Shown here: one piece after another, positions 39,868-48,838 of the stretch
Numbering within the stretch: position 1 is the stretch's first letter
Layout: every line of letters begins with the position of its first letter
DNA from: an uncultured Chromatiaceae bacterium
GTDB taxonomy: Bacteria > Pseudomonadota > Gammaproteobacteria > DRLM01
Length of the DNA: 48,838 nt
Direction: 5' to 3'
Assembly: GCA_945787555.1 (NCBI GenBank)
Contig: CALZJG010000070.1
Location: forward strand, 1-48,838
Translations under genes and position numbers: made by a program
Notes under the pieces: generated by a model
The model's input: only the letters and a program-made list of their open reading frames with translations
Databases searched by the model: none
What the model was told of the DNA's origin: nothing

Positions 39868-41317
39868 GCGCCGCGGTCCTCCCGAATGTATACGCCAACA
39901 TCTCTTCTTCAGGCTCCTTACCGTGTTTGTTCATCAGTCCCATGCCCTGCGCGACGAGGTCTTCCGCGCGGGCCCGATGTAAATCTTCCGGCACACGCTG
40001 ACCGTTGCTGACGTACACCAACGCGAGTTGTTGCTTGATCGTCACTTCCAGCGCCGCACCCAGGGTCACTGCTTCATCGGTCTTAGTGAGGATGCAGCCG
40101 TCCAGTTCCGCGCCCTTAAAGGCCTGCACCACCTCATCCATACCGGCAGCATGGGTGGTGGCCGACAAGGCCAAGTACGTCTTGATGCGTTGCCTGTCGG
40201 CGACCTTCGGTTGCTGGGCCCCGCGTAACACGGCGAATTGCTCACTGAGACGGATATCGCGCTGACTCATGCCGGCGGTGTCGATTAGCACCAAATCCTT
40301 GTCCATCAGATCGTCGAGCACCCGACGTAATTCGTTTTGATCAGCCGCCACCCGCACGGGAATATCCAACAAGCGCCCGTAAGTGCGCAGCTGTTCGTGC
40401 GCACCGACGCGATAGTTATCAGTCGTGACCAAAGCGACATGCCGCACGCCGCGCCGCAGGGCATAGCGTGCGGCCAGCTTGGCTACGGAAGTGGTTTTTC
40501 CCACACCGGTGGGACCCACCAGGGCGACGACACCGCCCCGATCAAGTATGTCGTCATTGACCAGAGGTATACGCTGAACGAGGGACTCCATTGCCAAGTG
40601 CCAAGCGGTCTCGACATCCGTGGTCGCACCTATCTTCGCCACCACGTCGCGCGCCAACTCGGCGCCGATACCGAATGCCATCATGCGACTCAGCAGGCCG
40701 GCTTGCACCGGCGAACGATGCAGATAATCGCTCCACGCCAGACCGGACATCTGGTGCTCGACAACCCCGCGCAATGTCGTCAGCTCCTGACGCATTTCCA
40801 TGATCAACGGGTCCTGACTCCATTGCATATCCATGGGCCGCCGTGGCGGCTCTTCACGTCGCGGCGGCTCCTCTCGTCTGAAGTCCTGCGGGTGGCGCGC
40901 CTCGCTATCACGACTCATGCTGTTCGTCGTCTCTCTCATTGGTCGTCCAAGTTCGCTGTCGGTGTCGGCTAAGCCGGCACCGCGGGCTTGCACGCGCTCA
41001 TCTGCCCCCGTGCTCCAACGGCTCTCCCGGGGAGCAGAGAAATCGTTGCGACCCTCGACCGCAGGTTGCCTAGCGGCGAGCAGCGCTTGCCTGTCGGCGA
41101 CCGGCGTTTCCCGGGGAGGAGCTTCGTCGCGCTTATCCTTGTCGGCCTGGGCGCGGTATTCATTAAAAAGGGCTTCGTCATAATCGGTGGCGGAAACGAT
41201 CTCCACGCCTCCGTCCACGCGGCGGTTGGAAAGGATCACCGCATCGGGCCCCTGCTCTTCGCGTACCATACGGATGGCTTGGCGTATATCGGGGGCGAAG
41301 AAACGCTTGATCTTCAT
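39857..41317 (-). CDS. flhF: Flagellar placement GTPase FlhF
   Basis: 486 residues. The B domain (MKIKRFFAPDIRQAIRMVREEQGPDAVILSNRRVDGGVEIV) is followed by a long charged, disordered linker (about 60-175, with repeated REEPPRRE-type text), then the SRP-type N and G domains. The G domain has the P-loop LVGPTGVGKTTSVAKLAARYA (about residues 264-284), LVTTDNYRVGAHEQL, VLIDTAGMSQRD and LTKTDEA. FlhF marks the pole where a flagellum is built. The combination with FlhG implies polar flagellation. It lies 66 bases after flhA. Confidence 0.95.
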   Translation of the reverse strand: MKIKRFFAPDIRQAIRMVREEQGPDAVILSNRRVDGGVEIVSATDYDEALFNEYRAQADKDKRDEAPPRETPVADRQALLAARQPAVEGRNDFSAPRESRWSTGADERVQARGAGLADTDSELGRPMRETTNSMSRDSEARHPQDFRREEPPRREEPPRRPMDMQWSQDPLIMEMRQELTTLRGVVEHQMSGLAWSDYLHRSPVQAGLLSRMMAFGIGAELARDVVAKIGATTDVETAWHLAMESLVQRIPLVNDDILDRGGVVALVGPTGVGKTTSVAKLAARYALRRGVRHVALVTTDNYRVGAHEQLRTYGRLLDIPVRVAADQNELRRVLDDLMDKDLVLIDTAGMSQRDIRLSEQFAVLRGAQQPKVADRQRIKTYLALSATTHAAGMDEVVQAFKGAELDGCILTKTDEAVTLGAALEVTIKQQLALVYVSNGQRVPEDLHRARAEDLVAQGMGLMNKHGKEPEEEMLAYTFGRTAAHAH

Positions 41318-41383
41318 CGGGCGCCCTCGCAGAGGTCATGGGGGATGGGTAGGCTATGCATATTCACTCCACTACACTCACGA

Positions 41384-43462
41384 CTATTTGCCTACGCTAG
41401 CGATCACCTTGATCTGTTTGTTATCCGGTAACTCGTTGTACGACAGCACATGCAATCCCGGCAGTGAGTGGCGCGTAAAGCGCGCCAGTATGGTTCTCAG
41501 CGGGGCCGGCACCAACAACACGCTTGGTTGACCGTTGATCTCTTGCCGCTGCACCGCTTGCGCCAACGCCTGGTGGATACGTTCCGCGAGACCCGGTTCG
41601 AACACCGCGCCACCATCACCGGCTGTCTGAAGGGAGTCTTGCAATATGCGTTCCAGCTTCGAATCGAGCGTGATGACCGGCAACTCACTAGCCATCCCAT
41701 TGATTTGCTGAACGATTGATCGGCCCAATGCGGCACGTACCGCTGCCGTCAAGACGCCGGGGTCTTGACTACGCGAGCCGTGCGCCGCCAAGGTTTCGGC
41801 GATGCTGCGCAGATCGCGTAGCGGCACCCGCTCTTCCAACAGGCTCTGCATCACTTTCTGCACCACGCCCAGGGACAGCGTCTCGGGCACCAGTTCCTCC
41901 ACCAGCTTGGGCGAGGACTTGCGCAGGTTGTCAAGCAAGTGTTGCACCTCCTCGCGGCCCAATAGCTCATGCGCATGCTCCTGCAACAACTGACTCAAAT
42001 GCGTCGCTACAACAGTGCTGGCATCGACCACGGTATAGCCCAAGGTCTGCGCTTCATCACGCTGCGTAGGCATGATCCACACCGCTTCCAGCCCAAAGGC
42101 CGGATCAGTGGTGGGCATGCCCTGTAAGGTGCCGTAAACCTGGCCGGAATTGATGGCCAGATCGCGCTCTGGGTAAAGCTCCGCTTCGCCCACCGTCACC
42201 CCCATCAAAGTGATGCGGTAGGCGTTGGCCTTGAGATCGAGGTTGTCGCGGATGTGCACCGACGGCACCAAGAAGCCCAACTCATGGGTCAGTTTCTTGC
42301 GCACACCCTTGATACGTGTCATGAGTTGGCCGCCCTGACTCTTGTCGACCAGGGGTATCAGTCGATAGCCCACTTCCAAACCAACGGGGTCGACGGGCAC
42401 CACATCATCCCAACTCAGATCTCTCTGTTCAGGCGGCGGCGGCGCCGGCGGCGCCTCTTCGACCGTCACCAATTCACTGCGCTTACGCTCGGCCAGATAA
42501 TATGCCGCGCCGCCCGCCACGGCGGCCAGGCTCAAAAATGCCAGATTCGGCATACCGGGGATGATGCCGATCACACCCAGCACGGAGGCGGTGATACCTA
42601 GGGAACGCGGGTTGTCGAATAGTTGGCTGAGTATCTGGTCGCCCATGTCCTCGGCGCGCGAAACTCGCGTAACCATAATGGCCGCCGCCGTGGACAGCAC
42701 CAGCGAAGGAATCTGTGCCACCAGGCCATCACCGATGGTCAGCAAGACATAATTGCGCGCCGCATCACCGAAATCCATACTGTGCTGCAGCATGCCGATG
42801 GCCAGCCCACCGATGATGTTGATAAACAATATGAGTATCCCGGCGACCGCGTCACCGCGCACGAATTTGCTGGCACCGTCCATGGCACCGTAGAAATCCG
42901 CCTCCTGCGAGACCGTCTCGCGCCGCGTGCGCGCCTCTTCTTGGGTGATGAGGCCGGCATTGAGATCGGCGTCGATCGCCATTTGTTTGCCCGGCATGGC
43001 ATCCAGGGTGAAGCGCGCCGTCACTTCGGAGATGCGCCCGGCGCCCTTGGTCACCACCACAAAATTGATGATCACCAGAATAGCGAACACCACCAGACCC
43101 ACGGTGTAGTTACCGCCGATGACGAAATCACCGAAAGATTCGATGACTTGACCGGCCGCATCGGTACCCGTATGACCCTCCAGCAACACCACACGCGTGG
43201 AAGCGACGTTGAGCGCCAAGCGCAACAAGGTGGCCACTAACAACACCGTGGGGAAGGCAGCGAAATCCAGCGGTTTCTTGGCGTAGATGCACGACAGCAA
43301 CACCACCAACGACAGTGTAATGTTAAAAGTAAACAAGGCGTCGAGCGCGAGCGGCGGTAGCGGCAGCACCATCATCGCCAGCATACTCACCAGTAACAGA
43401 GGCGCACCTAGGCCCACACGACTGAGGCTGCGTACTCCGGTCATTAGACTCGCCTGACTCAT
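41384..43462 (-). CDS. flhA: Flagellar export gate protein FlhA
   Basis: About 692 residues. The likely start is the second of two ATGs (43462), 5 bases after GGAG; the frame is open 5 codons further. Eight membrane helices occupy about 20-330, with the FHIPEP-family stretch VTARFTLDAMPGKQMAIDADLNAG and an arginine-rich cytoplasmic loop (TQEEARTRRETVSQEADFYGAMDGASKFVRGDA). The soluble C-terminal domain (about 360-692) contains the chaperone-docking region and ends KQIKVIASVGK. It is the nonameric channel and docking platform of the flagellar secretion system, with FlhB encoded upstream. Confidence 0.96.
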   Translation of the reverse strand: MSQASLMTGVRSLSRVGLGAPLLLVSMLAMMVLPLPPLALDALFTFNITLSLVVLLSCIYAKKPLDFAAFPTVLLVATLLRLALNVASTRVVLLEGHTGTDAAGQVIESFGDFVIGGNYTVGLVVFAILVIINFVVVTKGAGRISEVTARFTLDAMPGKQMAIDADLNAGLITQEEARTRRETVSQEADFYGAMDGASKFVRGDAVAGILILFINIIGGLAIGMLQHSMDFGDAARNYVLLTIGDGLVAQIPSLVLSTAAAIMVTRVSRAEDMGDQILSQLFDNPRSLGITASVLGVIGIIPGMPNLAFLSLAAVAGGAAYYLAERKRSELVTVEEAPPAPPPPEQRDLSWDDVVPVDPVGLEVGYRLIPLVDKSQGGQLMTRIKGVRKKLTHELGFLVPSVHIRDNLDLKANAYRITLMGVTVGEAELYPERDLAINSGQVYGTLQGMPTTDPAFGLEAVWIMPTQRDEAQTLGYTVVDASTVVATHLSQLLQEHAHELLGREEVQHLLDNLRKSSPKLVEELVPETLSLGVVQKVMQSLLEERVPLRDLRSIAETLAAHGSRSQDPGVLTAAVRAALGRSIVQQINGMASELPVITLDSKLERILQDSLQTAGDGGAVFEPGLAERIHQALAQAVQRQEINGQPSVLLVPAPLRTILARFTRHSLPGLHVLSYNELPDNKQIKVIASVGK

Positions 43463-43549
43463 CATTACTCCTTCCACCGGGCCACTGAATAACCGGCACT
43501 GGGTCTATACAAAATTCCGCGCTGTGAACCGCACATCACTGCAAAGTTC

Positions 43550-44683
43550 TCAGTCGTGACGCAAATCATCGGGTATGGGCAAGTCATTCAAGCGCGTATC
43601 GCGCTCGGGTAGCGGCCGGCCTTGACGCTTGATCTGATAGACATAGGCCAATACCTGAGCCACGGCCATGTACAAGCCAGCCGGTATTTCATGATCGATC
43701 TCGGTGTGGTGATAAACCGCCCGCGCCAAAGGCGGTGCCGAAACCAGCGGGATGTGATGTTGCGCGGCAACGCTGCGGATTTGCGCCGCGATCAGATCAG
43801 CGCCTTTGGCCAGCACCACCGGTGCGCGCATTTTGGACTGGTCATAGCGCAATGCCACCGCAAAATGCGTCGGGTTGGTCACCACCACATCAGCTTTAGG
43901 CACTTCGGCCATCATGCGCCGGCGCGCCATTTCGCGTTGTACGGTACGCACACGCGCCTTCATTTCGGGATTGCCTTCGGTTTCTTTGTTCTCGTCTTTC
44001 ACTTCCTGGCGCGTCATGCGCATTTGCTTGGCGTGATCCCATAATTGAAAGGGCACGTCCACCGCCGCCACTACCACCAAGGAAGCACTGAGGAATAGGA
44101 ATCCCCAGAGCAGCAGTTCCACCGTATGGGCTATCGCTTGATTCACGGGCGCAGTTCCCAAGGTCAAAAACTCATTAGCTTTCAAATTGAGCAGGATCAC
44201 CGCAGTGACGGCCACCAAGATGAATTTGGCCAAAGCCTTGAGCAACTCCATGACGCTGCGCCACGCGAATAACTTGCCCAAACCCTTGATGGGGTCGAGA
44301 CGTTCCCACTTGAACTCCATCGCTTGAGCGCTGAATGACCAGCCCCCCAAGGCCAGGGGGGCTAACAGAGCGGCGATGACAAGCACCGCCAACAAAGGGG
44401 CGATACTCACCAAGGCATCTAACGCGGCACTGAGAAATGCGCCCGGCATCAGCGTAGCATCGCGAATATCGGCATCATCGAGCCGAAAATTTTGGCGCAT
44501 AGAGTCCAGCAAGCCTTTGACCATGCCCTCCCCCATGAACAACATGCCGGCCGCGCCGACGATGAGCATGACCAGCGTGGTCAACTCTCGCGACCGGGCG
44601 ATCTGGCCCTTTTCACTCGATTCACGTTGTCGCTTAGGAGTGGCCTCTTCGGTGCGTTCTTGCCCGCCTTCCTGCTGCGCCAT
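43550..44683 (-). CDS. flhB: Flagellar export switch protein FlhB
   Basis: 377 residues from MAQQEGGQERTEEATPKR, with GGAGG 9 bases upstream; a GTG two codons earlier overlaps the fliR stop (GTGA) and may also serve. Four membrane helices (about 36-56, 92-113, 150-167, 187-210) precede the cytoplasmic domain. The autocleavage motif is N270-PTH. Cleavage there changes export from rod/hook to filament substrates with FliK. Its cleaved part is mirrored by the separate gene at 27042-27368. Confidence 0.95.
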   Translation of the reverse strand: MAQQEGGQERTEEATPKRQRESSEKGQIARSRELTTLVMLIVGAAGMLFMGEGMVKGLLDSMRQNFRLDDADIRDATLMPGAFLSAALDALVSIAPLLAVLVIAALLAPLALGGWSFSAQAMEFKWERLDPIKGLGKLFAWRSVMELLKALAKFILVAVTAVILLNLKANEFLTLGTAPVNQAIAHTVELLLWGFLFLSASLVVVAAVDVPFQLWDHAKQMRMTRQEVKDENKETEGNPEMKARVRTVQREMARRRMMAEVPKADVVVTNPTHFAVALRYDQSKMRAPVVLAKGADLIAAQIRSVAAQHHIPLVSAPPLARAVYHHTEIDHEIPAGLYMAVAQVLAYVYQIKRQGRPLPERDTRLNDLPIPDDLRHD

Positions 44684-44685
44684 GC

Positions 44686-45465
44686 TCACGCCCCTCCCTT
44701 GAGCATGACGCGCAGCATCATGAACACGCTATCCGTCAATTGGGTGAATTTGGGCAGGAAGTGCGGCAAGGTCACCGTCATGACGGCGAAGCCAATGATG
44801 ATGGTGACGGGAAAGCCTACCGCGAAGATATTGAGCTGCGGTGCAGCACGGGTCAAAACACCGAAGGCGATGTTGACCAAGAGCAGTGCGGCGATGGCCG
44901 GCAACGCGATCAAGACCGCTCCGGCGAACACCCATGTCCCCCACGCGACCAATTGCCAGATGCCTTCACGCGATAGGCCCACACTGCCGACCGGAACAAT
45001 ATGAAAACTCTCGACCAAGACCTGGATCAATACCAAGTGGCCGTTGAGCAGCAGAAAAATCAGTGTAGCGAGTATGGTATATAGTTGACCGACCACCGGC
45101 ACGGATATACCGTTCTGTGGATCCATCATGGAGGCGAAGCCCAGACCCATAAGTTGCGCGATCAGTTGTCCACCGGTTATGAGGGCACTGAATACCAGCG
45201 TCACCGCGAACCCCATGGCCAGACCGACGACGACTTGTTGCACCGTGGTCAGCATCCCGGGCATCGACAAGGGATCGATCGCCGGCGCGGTAGGTATGAT
45301 GGGTGCAATTACCAAGGTTAATACGACGGCCAATCCCAGTCGCACTTTGACCGGCACAGTGCGCGTGCCGAAGATAGGTGCGATACCGAGCAGCGCACCG
45401 ATGCGAATGAACGGCCATAAATATTGACCCATCCAGGCGATTAATTCGGTACTGCTAAAATGCAT
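44686..45465 (-). CDS. fliR: Flagellar export gate protein FliR
   Basis: 259 residues, about six hydrophobic segments, starting MHFSSTELIAWMGQYLWPFIRIGALLGIAPIFGTRTVPVKVRLGLA, the typical FliR opening, and containing GFAVTLVFSALITGGQLIAQLMGLGFASMMDPQNG. It forms the export gate with FliP and FliQ. The order fliP-Q-R-flhB is conserved. Its stop nearly touches the flhB start. Confidence 0.95.
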   Translation of the reverse strand: MHFSSTELIAWMGQYLWPFIRIGALLGIAPIFGTRTVPVKVRLGLAVVLTLVIAPIIPTAPAIDPLSMPGMLTTVQQVVVGLAMGFAVTLVFSALITGGQLIAQLMGLGFASMMDPQNGISVPVVGQLYTILATLIFLLLNGHLVLIQVLVESFHIVPVGSVGLSREGIWQLVAWGTWVFAGAVLIALPAIAALLLVNIAFGVLTRAAPQLNIFAVGFPVTIIIGFAVMTVTLPHFLPKFTQLTDSVFMMLRVMLKGGA

Positions 45466-45486
45466 GGTGGGTCGTCGCCTCCGCCG

Positions 45487-45756
45487 TCAGCCCAGCATGC
45501 CGGGTATTCCTTCGATGAGTCGCTGGGTGTAAATCACCAATGTCCGCAGCATCCACGGACCGGCGAAAACGATGACCAGCATGGTCACCATCAACTTGGG
45601 GATAAAGCTCAGTGTGACTTCGTTGATCTGCGTCGCCGCTTGAAACATACTCACCAGCAGGCCAACGATCAGTGCGGGCACCAACATGATGGAGATCAGG
45701 ACCATTGTGAGTTGCAAAGCTTGCTGTCCCAAGTAAACAACGGATTCCGGCGTCAT
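45487..45756 (-). CDS. fliQ: Flagellar export gate protein FliQ
   Basis: 89 residues with two membrane hairpin helices (about 17-40 and 52-73): MTPESVVYLGQQALQLTMVLI, then VSMFQAATQINEVTLSFIPKL, as in all FliQ proteins. It packs around the FliP pentamer in the export gate. It lies 15 bases after fliP and 21 bases before fliR. Confidence 0.95.
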   Translation of the reverse strand: MTPESVVYLGQQALQLTMVLISIMLVPALIVGLLVSMFQAATQINEVTLSFIPKLMVTMLVIVFAGPWMLRTLVIYTQRLIEGIPGMLG

Positions 45757-45771
45757 ATTCTGCCCTCCGAA

Positions 45772-46509
45772 TCAGCGATAGAAGCTCGAGGCCAGGGTAC
45801 CTATGATCAACGTCCAGCCGTCCACCAGCACAAACAACATGATCTTGAAGGGCAATGAGATGATCAGCGGCGAGAGCATCATCATACCCATGGCCATCAG
45901 CACGCTGGCCACCACGAGGTCGATGATGAGAAACGGAATGAAGATCATAAAGCCGATTTGAAAGGCCGTCTTTAGTTCGCTGGTCATGAAAGCGGGCACC
46001 AGCACTGTCAGTGGCAAGTCTTCCAACGACTCGATATCACTCTTGCCCGATAATTCCATGAACAAGTTCAAATCACTGTCGCGTGTCTGGCCAAACATGA
46101 ATTGACGGAAGGGATCGCTGGCCAACTGCAAGGTTTGTTGCAAATTGATCTTGTCGTCCAAATAGGGTTGAACCGCTTGCTCATAAGACTTTTCCAATAC
46201 CGGTGCCATGACGAACAAGGTGAGAAACAGGGCCAGGCCGATTAACGTTTGATTAGTGGGGGTCTGTTGGGTGCCCAACGCTTGGCGCAACAATGCCAGA
46301 ACGATGATGATGCGCGTGAAGGATGTCATCATCAGTAACCCAGCCGGCAGCAGGGTGAACAATGTCATCAAAATGAGGATTTGCAGACTCACCGAATATG
46401 TCTGCTGACCGTTGGGCTCCGTGGTCACCGTAATGGCGTCCAAACCCTCTAGCGCCGAAGATTCGCCGGCCAACAGCGCCAGCACTAAGAACACGAGCGC
46501 GCGCATCAT
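45772..46509 (-). CDS. fliP: Flagellar export gate protein FliP
   Basis: 245 residues with a cleavable signal peptide ([19 protein letters not shown]) and four later membrane helices. Family blocks are [47 protein letters not shown] and the C-terminal [32 protein letters not shown]. Five copies form the gate core. The ATG overlaps the fliO stop (ATGA). Confidence 0.96.
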   Translation of the reverse strand: MMRALVFLVLALLAGESSALEGLDAITVTTEPNGQQTYSVSLQILILMTLFTLLPAGLLMMTSFTRIIIVLALLRQALGTQQTPTNQTLIGLALFLTLFVMAPVLEKSYEQAVQPYLDDKINLQQTLQLASDPFRQFMFGQTRDSDLNLFMELSGKSDIESLEDLPLTVLVPAFMTSELKTAFQIGFMIFIPFLIIDLVVASVLMAMGMMMLSPLIISLPFKIMLFVLVDGWTLIIGTLASSFYR

Positions 46510-46994
46510 GAGCGAGGCGGCTTGTTGAGCGCCGCGCCGAGAATATCGGCAAAACCGTCCTTGCTTTGATGCGCGGCGTCCTCTACCTCGATGGGATTGT
46601 CCAAAACATGCAAGGTTTGCACGCGCCCCGGCGCGACGCCGAGTAGAATCTGTTGTTTTCCGACCTGCAACAACACCACACGCTCACGCGCACCCACGGA
46701 CATCGCACCCAAGGTGCGCAATGAACCAGGAGCCAGTGATGAAAAACGCCCTGAACGCCGCACCAACCACGCCACGGCCAGAATCGCCCCCAGCACCACC
46801 AACAAGCCCACAATTACTTGCAACATATAGGCGGGGGTAAGTGGGCCTTCCGACGACAGATGGCCTATCTCTGGTCGTTCGCTCACCGCTGCTACTGCCG
46901 GATTGACGACTAGTCCGGCCAATACCGCGCCGTATTGCAGCGTGCGAAATCTCTGCGCGATGTTTCCCGCCTCTATTGCTAACGTAGGTTTCAT
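46506..46994 (-). CDS. fliO: Flagellar biosynthesis protein FliO
   Basis: 162 residues. An N-terminal hydrophobic stretch (about 20-36) may be a signal sequence, and a second membrane helix lies at about 57-79 ([24 protein letters not shown]). The cytoplasmic part has the FliO pattern [40 protein letters not shown]. FliO helps assemble the FliP ring. It lies 2 bases after the fliN stop and overlaps fliP by four bases. Confidence 0.9.
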   Translation of the reverse strand: MKPTLAIEAGNIAQRFRTLQYGAVLAGLVVNPAVAAVSERPEIGHLSSEGPLTPAYMLQVIVGLLVVLGAILAVAWLVRRSGRFSSLAPGSLRTLGAMSVGARERVVLLQVGKQQILLGVAPGRVQTLHVLDNPIEVEDAAHQSKDGFADILGAALNKPPRS

Positions 46995-46996
46995 GA

Positions 46997-47419
46997 TTAT
47001 TTGAGTTTCTTGACACGCTCTGCAGCGCTGATGACATCCGTCAGGCGGATGCCGAACTTCTCATTCACTACCACGACTTCGCCGTGCGCGATCAACGTAC
47101 CATTGACCAATACATCCATGGGCTCACCGGCGAGACGATCCAATTCCACCACCGACCCCTGATTCAGTTGCAAGAGGTTGCGTATACTGACGCGTGTACG
47201 TCCGATCTCCACCGATAAGGTAACCGGGATCTCCAGTATCACATCGAGATTAACGTCTTCGTTATCCAGTGGCATGGCATCATCTTCGAGGGCGGCGAAT
47301 TGCGCGCGAGGGGCCGGAACCGCGCCGTTGCCTTGCCCATCCGACTGGGCCTGTTCCGCCAAGGCATCGGCCCAAGGGTCGGCGACATCACCACCAGGGG
47401 TGGACATTTCATCACTCAT
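46997..47419 (-). CDS. fliN: Flagellar motor switch protein FliN
   Basis: 140 residues: an acidic, low-complexity N-terminal half (about 1-55) and the SpoA/SurfaceAntigen-type domain (LDVILEIPVTLSVEIGRTRVSIRNLLQLNQGSVVELDRLAGEPMDVLVNGTLIAHGEVVVVNEKFGIRLTDV, about 58-130). FliN forms the lower C-ring with FliM and is a CheY-P and FliH contact. AGGAG lies 7 bases before the ATG, inside the fliM end. Confidence 0.95.
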   Translation of the reverse strand: MSDEMSTPGGDVADPWADALAEQAQSDGQGNGAVPAPRAQFAALEDDAMPLDNEDVNLDVILEIPVTLSVEIGRTRVSIRNLLQLNQGSVVELDRLAGEPMDVLVNGTLIAHGEVVVVNEKFGIRLTDVISAAERVKKLK

Positions 47420-47428
47420 ACTGCTCTC

Positions 47429-48421
47429 CTACTTGGGCACTGGTTCTTGCTGTATGACAGGCCTGATTACTTTGATAGAATTCATGCCGCAGGAGACGCC
47501 GAAGTGACCGCGAAAAATCGGAATATCCTCTGCGCGCAAGGTCACGGAACGGGGCAATTCCACCGGTACGACGTCACCGGGTTTAAGGCGTAACACATCA
47601 CCCAACGTCAGATTGATGGTGGTCAATGTGCTGTTTAAACCCACTTCGGCTTCTTTCATTTCCTCACGCAAAGACTGCGCCCAACGCTCGTCCACGTCGG
47701 CGCGATCACTTTGCACCCCGGCATCCAATAGCTCGCGGATGGGTTCAACCATGGAATAGGGCATGGTGACGTGAAAATCACCGCCACCGCCTTCGAGCTC
47801 GACATGGAAAGTCGTCACTACCACCACTTCGGTAGGGCTGACGATGTTGGCGAATTGGGGATTGACTTCGGAATGCATGTAGTCGAACTGCACCTGCATC
47901 ACCGGCGTCCATGCTTCGGTAAGGTCTTTGAAAGCCAGTTTCAGCAACATTTCAATGACCCGCATTTCAGTAGGCGTAAACTCACGCCCCTCGATTTTGG
48001 TGTGATAGCGCCCATCCCCCCCAAAGAAATTATCCACCAAAATAAACACCAGCTTGGGATCGATGACGAATAACGCGGTACCGCGCAGCGGATTGACACG
48101 AATCAGGTTCAAGCTGGTGGGCACGAATAGGCTATGCACATATTCGGAGAATTTGAGCATCTGCACGCCGCCGATGGAGATCTCCGCCGATCTGCGCAAC
48201 ATATTGAACAAACTAATCCGCAATAGACGCGCGAAGCGTTCGTTGATCATCTCCAGGGTCGGCATGCGGCCCCGTACGATGCGATCCTGGCTGGAGAAGT
48301 TGTAGGACTTTACTTGACCATCGTCGACAAGTTCATCGTTTTCCGATTCGACATCGCCGGTGTTGACGCCATGCAACAGGGCGTCAATTTCATCTTGGGT
48401 GAGTATGTCGTTGATGGCCAT
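47429..48421 (-). CDS. fliM: Flagellar motor switch protein FliM
   Basis: 330 residues. The N-terminal peptide (LTQDEIDALLHGV, 7-19) is the CheY-P binding segment. The middle CheC-like domain (about 45-230) has the family block ISIGGVQMLKFSEYVHSL and GRYHTKIEGREFTPTEMRVIEMLL. The C-terminal FliN-like domain starts near 245 (LTTINLTLGDVLRLKPGDVVPVELP). FliM links FliG to FliN in the switch. It follows fliL by 5 bases. Confidence 0.96.
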   Translation of the reverse strand: MAINDILTQDEIDALLHGVNTGDVESENDELVDDGQVKSYNFSSQDRIVRGRMPTLEMINERFARLLRISLFNMLRRSAEISIGGVQMLKFSEYVHSLFVPTSLNLIRVNPLRGTALFVIDPKLVFILVDNFFGGDGRYHTKIEGREFTPTEMRVIEMLLKLAFKDLTEAWTPVMQVQFDYMHSEVNPQFANIVSPTEVVVVTTFHVELEGGGGDFHVTMPYSMVEPIRELLDAGVQSDRADVDERWAQSLREEMKEAEVGLNSTLTTINLTLGDVLRLKPGDVVPVELPRSVTLRAEDIPIFRGHFGVSCGMNSIKVIRPVIQQEPVPK

Positions 48422-48426
48422 AGCGC

Positions 48427-48838
48427 TTACTGCATGACAAAGGTGGTGAAGTAGACTTCTTCTACACCCGCCTTGCCGGTGCGCTCGGTTAATACGGCCT
48501 GTATTTCGGCCAAAATATCGGCACGCATTTCCTGCTTGCCCTCGAGAGTCGATAATGATTCGAGGCTCTGAGCGCTCAACAGCAACAATAAATTGTTGCG
48601 CAGTACCGGCATGTGGCTTTCGATCGCGGTAACCACTTCTGGGTCATAGGTCATCACCTCTAAGGTGATCTGCAGATAGCGCGAACCGCTGGGGTCTTGG
48701 AAGTTCACCACGATGGGTGGTTCGAAAGCGAAATACGTCGGCGGTGCGGAAGGTTTGCCATCCTCGGTCTGATGCTCTTCAGCATCGCCGCCTTTGTTCG
48801 CCATCGAGCCCATCAGGTACATCGAGCCGCCCACGCTG
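48427..48838 (-). CDS. fliL: Flagellar basal body-associated protein FliL (N-terminus cut by window)
   Basis: The frame is open to the window edge, so the N-terminal start and most of the membrane helix are missing; the visible part begins SVGGSMYLMG. The rest is the periplasmic FliL domain: YFAFEPPIVVNFQDPSGSRYLQITLEVMTYDPEVVTAIESHMPVLRNNLLLLLSAQSLESL and the end VEEVYFTTFVMQ. FliL surrounds stator units and is needed for full torque or swarming in several bacteria. It is the first visible gene of the minus-strand flagellar block; the promoter lies outside. Confidence 0.93.
   Translation of the reverse strand, partial: SVGGSMYLMGSMANKGGDAEEHQTEDGKPSAPPTYFAFEPPIVVNFQDPSGSRYLQITLEVMTYDPEVVTAIESHMPVLRNNLLLLLSAQSLESLSTLEGKQEMRADILAEIQAVLTERTGKAGVEEVYFTTFVMQ

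Noticed and set aside
40833-41183. Repeated Arg/Gly/Ser-rich text opposite flhF as a gene
   Set aside because: It is the complement of the low-complexity FlhF linker, not an independent coding region.
41352-41365. TGGAGTGAATATGC before flhF as a sigma-54 site
   Set aside because: The GG-GC spacing is 9, not 10, and the -24 box matches poorly.
42623-43240. Plus-strand frame of 205 codons opposite flhA
   Set aside because: It is a shadow of conserved FlhA membrane segments.
1-48838. Search for tRNA, rRNA, CRISPR, insertion sequence, toxin-antitoxin or phage genes
   Set aside because: No cloverleaf, spaced repeats, transposase or phage motif was seen by eye; a covariance search could still reveal a small RNA.

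Overview
The window is typical of a motile, Gram-negative gammaproteobacterium outside the Enterobacterales. Evidence: outer-membrane proteins (a MipA/OmpV porin-like protein, a lipobox TPR lipoprotein), a PBP1b-type synthase, a CpdA phosphodiesterase, and a late flagellar/chemotaxis cluster (fliLMNOPQR-flhBAFG-fliA-cheYZAB-motCD-parA-cheW) in the order known from polarly flagellated Pseudomonas and Vibrio relatives. Coding density is high and the DNA is GC-rich. I saw no rRNA, tRNA, CRISPR array, prophage or insertion sequence. The species cannot be named from the sequence alone.

Layout. 1-5400: the tail of a probable P-type ATPase, a 41-residue membrane peptide with a terminator, a HIT protein, a YbaK-type deacylase, a + strand run (ABM-domain protein, Fe-type alcohol dehydrogenase, MipA/OmpV), then a DUF3617 protein and CpdA. 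5400-8000: an O-methyltransferase, CheX behind a sigma-28-like promoter, and two small unknown genes. 7840-14054 (minus): tsaB-yoaA, a small nuclease-fold-like unknown, and PBP1b with an adjacent TPR lipoprotein. 14240-17603: a fused APH-like/P-loop kinase, a NUDIX hydrolase, a CPXCG zinc protein and an HDOD protein. 17727-22079 (minus): an exporter operon (ATPase, 840-residue FtsX-type permease, AttH/CrtC-like lipocalin protein). 22161-22304: a MITE-like element. 22307-24905: the AmmeMemoRadiSam trio amrS, amrB and amrA. 24913-29398: a GYF/pentapeptide membrane protein, a FliK-like gene coupled to a FlhB C-terminal mimic, and a REC-GGDEF-EAL regulator behind a second sigma-28-like promoter.

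29418-48838 (all minus) is one near-continuous flagellar and chemotaxis block, transcribed from fliL (cut by the window edge) down to a DUF2802 gene. It encodes the C-ring (FliM, FliN), the export gate (FliO/P/Q/R, FlhB, FlhA), the polar placement and number pair FlhF/FlhG, sigma-28 FliA, the chemotaxis core (CheY/Z/A/B/W), a second stator pair (MotC/MotD) and a ParA-like/CheW-like pair resembling the ParC/ParP array-positioning system. A sigma-54-like promoter lies before cheW, and a 54-residue reading frame sits between cheW and DUF2802.

No clearly unprecedented system is visible. The strongest leads are the FliK-like/FlhB-mimic pair; the CheA linker, which carries two 19-residue repeats and no obvious P2 domain, beside ParC/ParP-like genes; the two matching sigma-28-like promoters, which tie cheX and the EAL gene to the flagellar regulon; the small peptide genes; and the unexplained neighbours of AmmeMemoRadiSam.
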